From Acetobacteraceae bacterium (lineage in GTDB: Bacteria > Pseudomonadota > Alphaproteobacteria > Acetobacterales > Acetobacteraceae), in NCBI GenBank assembly GCA_031291725.1, contig JARLIM010000021.1:1-64000 (forward strand): a DNA stretch of 64,000 nt. The letters are read 5' to 3'. The notes below the pieces were generated by a model. That model made no database searches. It saw only the letters and a program-made list of their open reading frames with translations, and was not told where the DNA came from. A program made the position numbers and the translations under genes. Shown here piece by piece: positions 61,890 to 64,000 of this stretch; position 1 is the stretch's first letter, and every line of letters starts with the position of its first letter.

Positions 61890-61933
61890 GCTGCGATGCC
61901 TCGACGTGGCTGCCGCACCAGCGGAGCCACTTG

Positions 61934-62065
61934 GTGATCTGGACCTTGGTGCTGATCACCTCGGTGAAATATGTGCTGTTCGTCATGCGGGTGGACAATG
62001 ATGGCGAGGGCGGGATTCTGGCGATGCTGCACGCCAGCATCCATCGGCGCTGCGCGCCGCAATGA
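61934..62065 (+). pseudogene. kup potassium-transporter remnant
   Basis: The frame beginning at GTG 61934 reads '[20 protein letters not shown]' followed by '[16 protein letters not shown]', then stops. This matches an early conserved region of the Kup K+ uptake permease (the '(F/Y)W...SLKYLLFVLRADNxGEGG' block). The rest of Kup, over 500 residues, is absent and the reading frame ends in the dispersed repeat. It is a short, non-functional remnant. Confidence 0.7.
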
Positions 62066-62123
62066 CGGGTGGGGGGGATGGGGTGTACAATCCGTCATTG
62101 CGCGCGCAGCGCAGCAATGACGG
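62036..62123. repeat. Dispersed palindromic repeat, copy C (two parts)
   Basis: The first part (62036-62068) carries ATCCATCGG, GCGCGCCGC and AATGACGG, the inverted form of one end of copies A and B. The second part (62092-62123) is a compact palindrome with perfect 10-bp arms, CCGTCATTGC and GCAATGACGG. It directly borders the kup remnant and sits between comM and the Coq10-like gene. Confidence 0.65.
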
Positions 62124-62132
62124 GGTCCAATC

Positions 62133-62588
62133 TCAGGCTATCGGCGGCGTCGTCCTGGCGGGGCCGTAGATCTCGCGGGCGCGTTTGATGAAGGCGTTGA
62201 CCATCATCCGCACCGCCTCGGTGAACACCGTGCCAATGGCCATTTGCAGAATCCGCGAGCGGAATTCGAAATCGACAAAGAATTCCACCTTGCACCCTTT
62301 CGGGTCCGGTCGGAAAATCCACTGATTTTTCAGATATTTAAACGGGCCATTCTCATAGCGCACGATGATCTTGCCCGGCTTGTCCATCTCCACCCGGCTG
62401 GTGAAGCTCTCGCGGAACGGGCCGAAGCCGATGGTCAGATCCACCACCTGCTGCGTCTGGCTGCGGGAGCGCACACGCGCCCCCACACACCAGGGCAGGA
62501 ATTGCGGATATTTCGCGCAATCGGCCACCAGATCGAACAGCTGTTCCGGCTGATACGGGATCAGCTTTGTCTCGGCGTGGGTCGGCAT
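62133..62588 (-). CDS. Coq10/START-like polyketide cyclase family protein (RatA type)
   Basis: A 151-residue START-fold protein. The pocket motif 'YQPEQLFDLVADCAKYPQFL' is at the start, followed by 'FTSRVEMDKPGKIIVRYENG' and 'FFVDFEFRSRILQMAIGTVF'. Relatives include the ubiquinone chaperone Coq10 and RatA. Which role it has here is not clear. The start at 62588 lies 4 bases after the lipA stop, so it is co-transcribed with lipA. Confidence 0.88.
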   Translation of the reverse strand: MPTHAETKLIPYQPEQLFDLVADCAKYPQFLPWCVGARVRSRSQTQQVVDLTIGFGPFRESFTSRVEMDKPGKIIVRYENGPFKYLKNQWIFRPDPKGCKVEFFVDFEFRSRILQMAIGTVFTEAVRMMVNAFIKRAREIYGPARTTPPIA

Positions 62589-62592
62589 CGTC

Positions 62593-63555
62593 TCAGGCGG
62601 AGGCGCGTTCGAGGAGAGCGGCGCGGGCGGCCTTGAGCTGCGCGAAATCGGCATCCGCGTGATAGGAGGAGCGCGTCAACGGCGTGGCCGACACCAACAG
62701 GAACCCCTTGGCGCGCGCCATCGCCGCATAGTCTTCAAACGCCTCAGGCGTGATGAAATCCGCCACCGCCGCGTGCTTGACCGTCGGCTGCAAATACTGG
62801 CCGATGGTGATGAAATCGACATCGGCCACGCGCAGATCGTCCATCACCTGCAAAATCTCCTGCCGCGTCTCGCCAAGGCCCACCATCAGGCCGGATTTGG
62901 TGAAAATCGACGGGTCCACTTCCTTCACCCGCTGCAACAGCCGCAACGATTGGAAATAGCGGGCACCAGGGCGAATGCTGGGATACAGGCGCGGGACGGT
63001 TTCCAGATTGTGATTGAACACATCCGGCCGCGCCTCGGCCACCACTTCGATACAGCCGGGCTTGCGCAGGAAATCCGGCGTGAGAACCTCAATCGTCGTC
63101 TCGGGCGCGGCGGCGCGCGTGGCGGCGATGACGGAGGCGAAATGCGCCGCCCCACCATCGGCCAGATCGTCACGATCCACCGAGGTGATCACCACATGAC
63201 GCAAGCCCATCTTGGCCACCGCATCGGCCACGCGGGCGGGTTCAGAGGCGTCGAGCGCGTCGGGCATGCCGGTGCGCACATTGCAGAACGAGCAGGCGCG
63301 GGTGCAGGTGTCGCCCATGATCATCATCGTGGCGTGACGCTGCGACCAGCATTCGCCGATATTCGGGCAACCCGCTTCCTCGCAGACGGTGACGAGTCCG
63401 TTGTCACGCATCAGCTTATGCGTCTCGTGATAGATCGGGCTGGTGGGCGCCTTGACCCTGATCCAGGCGGGCTTGCGCTGGATCGGATTGTCCGGCCGAT
63501 GCGCCTTCTCAGGATGGCGCACGTCGCGCTTGCTGTGATCGATCTCGATGCGCAT
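62593..63555 (-). CDS. lipA: Lipoyl synthase
   Basis: A radical-SAM enzyme that inserts two sulfurs into octanoyl groups to form lipoate. The 320-residue protein has the two cluster motifs: '[13 protein letters not shown]' for the auxiliary cluster and '[13 protein letters not shown]' for the SAM cluster. The C-terminus carries '[10 protein letters not shown]' with the conserved Arg-Ser-Ser-Tyr. It lies upstream of the Coq10-like gene and downstream of lpdA, which needs lipoylated partner proteins. Confidence 0.96.
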   Translation of the reverse strand: MRIEIDHSKRDVRHPEKAHRPDNPIQRKPAWIRVKAPTSPIYHETHKLMRDNGLVTVCEEAGCPNIGECWSQRHATMMIMGDTCTRACSFCNVRTGMPDALDASEPARVADAVAKMGLRHVVITSVDRDDLADGGAAHFASVIAATRAAAPETTIEVLTPDFLRKPGCIEVVAEARPDVFNHNLETVPRLYPSIRPGARYFQSLRLLQRVKEVDPSIFTKSGLMVGLGETRQEILQVMDDLRVADVDFITIGQYLQPTVKHAAVADFITPEAFEDYAAMARAKGFLLVSATPLTRSSYHADADFAQLKAARAALLERASA

Positions 63556-63577
63556 GGACGGTGTCCCGTTCGGTATT

Positions 63578-63658
63578 CGTAGGGTGGGATGGCGCAGGCC
63601 ATCCCACCACAGGGGCGCCGCGCGATTGGTGGGATGGCCAGCGCCATCCCACCCTACG
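63578..63658. repeat. Large inverted repeat between lipA and lpdA
   Basis: Two 18-bp arms, CGTAGGGTGGGATGGCGC and its exact complement, frame the element (63578-63595 and 63641-63658). Inside, each half is itself palindromic (GTGGGATGGCgcagGCCATCCCAC and the mirror copy), so it can fold into one long or two short hairpins. It resembles a widespread intergenic repeat of GC-rich Proteobacteria. It could also act as a terminator of lpdA on the minus strand. Confidence 0.8.
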
Positions 63659-63663
63659 GAATG

Positions 63664-64000
63664 TTAGAAATGGATCGCGCGGCCGTAGGCGTCAAGCACC
63701 GCCTCGTGCATCGCTTCCGAGATGGTCGGATGCGGGAAGACAGTGTGCATCAGCTCCTGCTCCGTCGTCTCCAACGTGCGTGCCACCACATAGCCCTGGA
63801 TCATCTCGGTCACTTCGGCGCCGATCATATGCGCGCCGAGAAGTTCGCCGGTCTTGGCGTCGAAGACCGTCTTGATCATGCCCTCGGACTCGCCCATCGC
63901 AATCGCCTTGCCATTGCCGATGAACGGGAAGCGACCGACGCGGACCTCGTGGCCGAGTTCCTTCGCCTTGGCCTCGCTGAGGCCGACCGAGGCCACCTGC
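63664..64000 (-). CDS. lpdA: Dihydrolipoyl dehydrogenase, C-terminal part (gene runs off the window)
   Basis: The 3' end of an lpd gene, E3 of the pyruvate, 2-oxoglutarate and related complexes. The visible 111 or so residues are the dimerisation domain, with 'GMIKTVFDAKTGELLGAHMI' and the catalytic 'FPHPTISEAMHEAVLDAYGR' (His and Glu). The reading frame is open to the right edge, so the FAD part lies outside. The internal GTG at 63996 is not the true start. Confidence 0.92.
   Translation of the reverse strand, partial: QVASVGLSEAKAKELGHEVRVGRFPFIGNGKAIAMGESEGMIKTVFDAKTGELLGAHMIGAEVTEMIQGYVVARTLETTEQELMHTVFPHPTISEAMHEAVLDAYGRAIHF

Overview
The window is about 64 kb of GC-rich, gene-dense chromosomal DNA from an alphaproteobacterium, most likely an acetic-acid-type (Acetobacteraceae, Rhodospirillales) organism. 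The assignment is inferred from gene content and order: kdsD-lptC-lptA-lptB-rpoN-hpf in a row, recG divergent from sdhE-mfd, a single-domain RNase D of the NrnC type, Hsp20 followed by a DUF1150 protein, and small hypothetical proteins that I associate with that family. No rRNA, phage, transposase or CRISPR was found. Many genes overlap by 4 bp (ATGA, GTGA, TTGA), so most of the window is organised as tight operons.

Layout. 1-7.4 kb: a basic hypothetical protein, parE (topoisomerase IV), HU, the cell-wall recycling pair murQ-nagA, and an aldehyde dehydrogenase. 7.9-14.7 kb: a phosphonate monoester hydrolase followed by a complete oligopeptide-type ABC importer, apparently one operon. 14.7-20.5 kb: mfd and sdhE against recG (DNA repair and SDH flavinylation). 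20.5-25.9 kb: a six-gene run with a Gld-like ABC exporter, a DUF4340 protein, a Nudix hydrolase and a flavin reductase. 26-33.4 kb: a GST, then glutamate synthase gltD and gltB with a DUF2059 secreted protein between them. 33.5-41.5 kb: an NDUFA9-like reductase, tRNA-Leu(CAG), nrnC, the LPS genes kdsD and lptCAB, then rpoN and hpf. 41.5-48.5 kb: a VapBC-type pair, hsp20 with DUF1150 and VOC genes, def-fmt-truA, and dapD-dapE with a membrane protein. 48.7-57.2 kb: a diguanylate cyclase with a DUF2336 partner, argB, the rpmH-rnpA-yidD-yidC-engB cluster, a histidine-kinase-like miniprotein and a CorC/HlyC protein. 57.4-64 kb: a small hypothetical gene behind an AT-rich region with inverted repeats, an acetyltransferase/deacetylase pair, radC-comM, a kup remnant, coq10-like, lipA and the 3' end of lpdA.

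The most useful second-look items are: a near-consensus sigma-54 promoter directly in front of rpoN; engB, which has no ATG, GTG or TTG between the yidC stop and its conserved core but has a CTG overlapping that stop with a Shine-Dalgarno-like sequence upstream; a kup potassium-transporter remnant that runs into a dispersed palindromic intergenic repeat found at least three times here; the phosphonate-ester hydrolase/transporter operon; the overlapping acetyltransferase and acetylpolyamine-amidohydrolase-like genes; and the 62-residue protein that looks like an isolated histidine-kinase H-box helix. Much of the window is housekeeping, and I do not see an unmistakably new multi-gene system.
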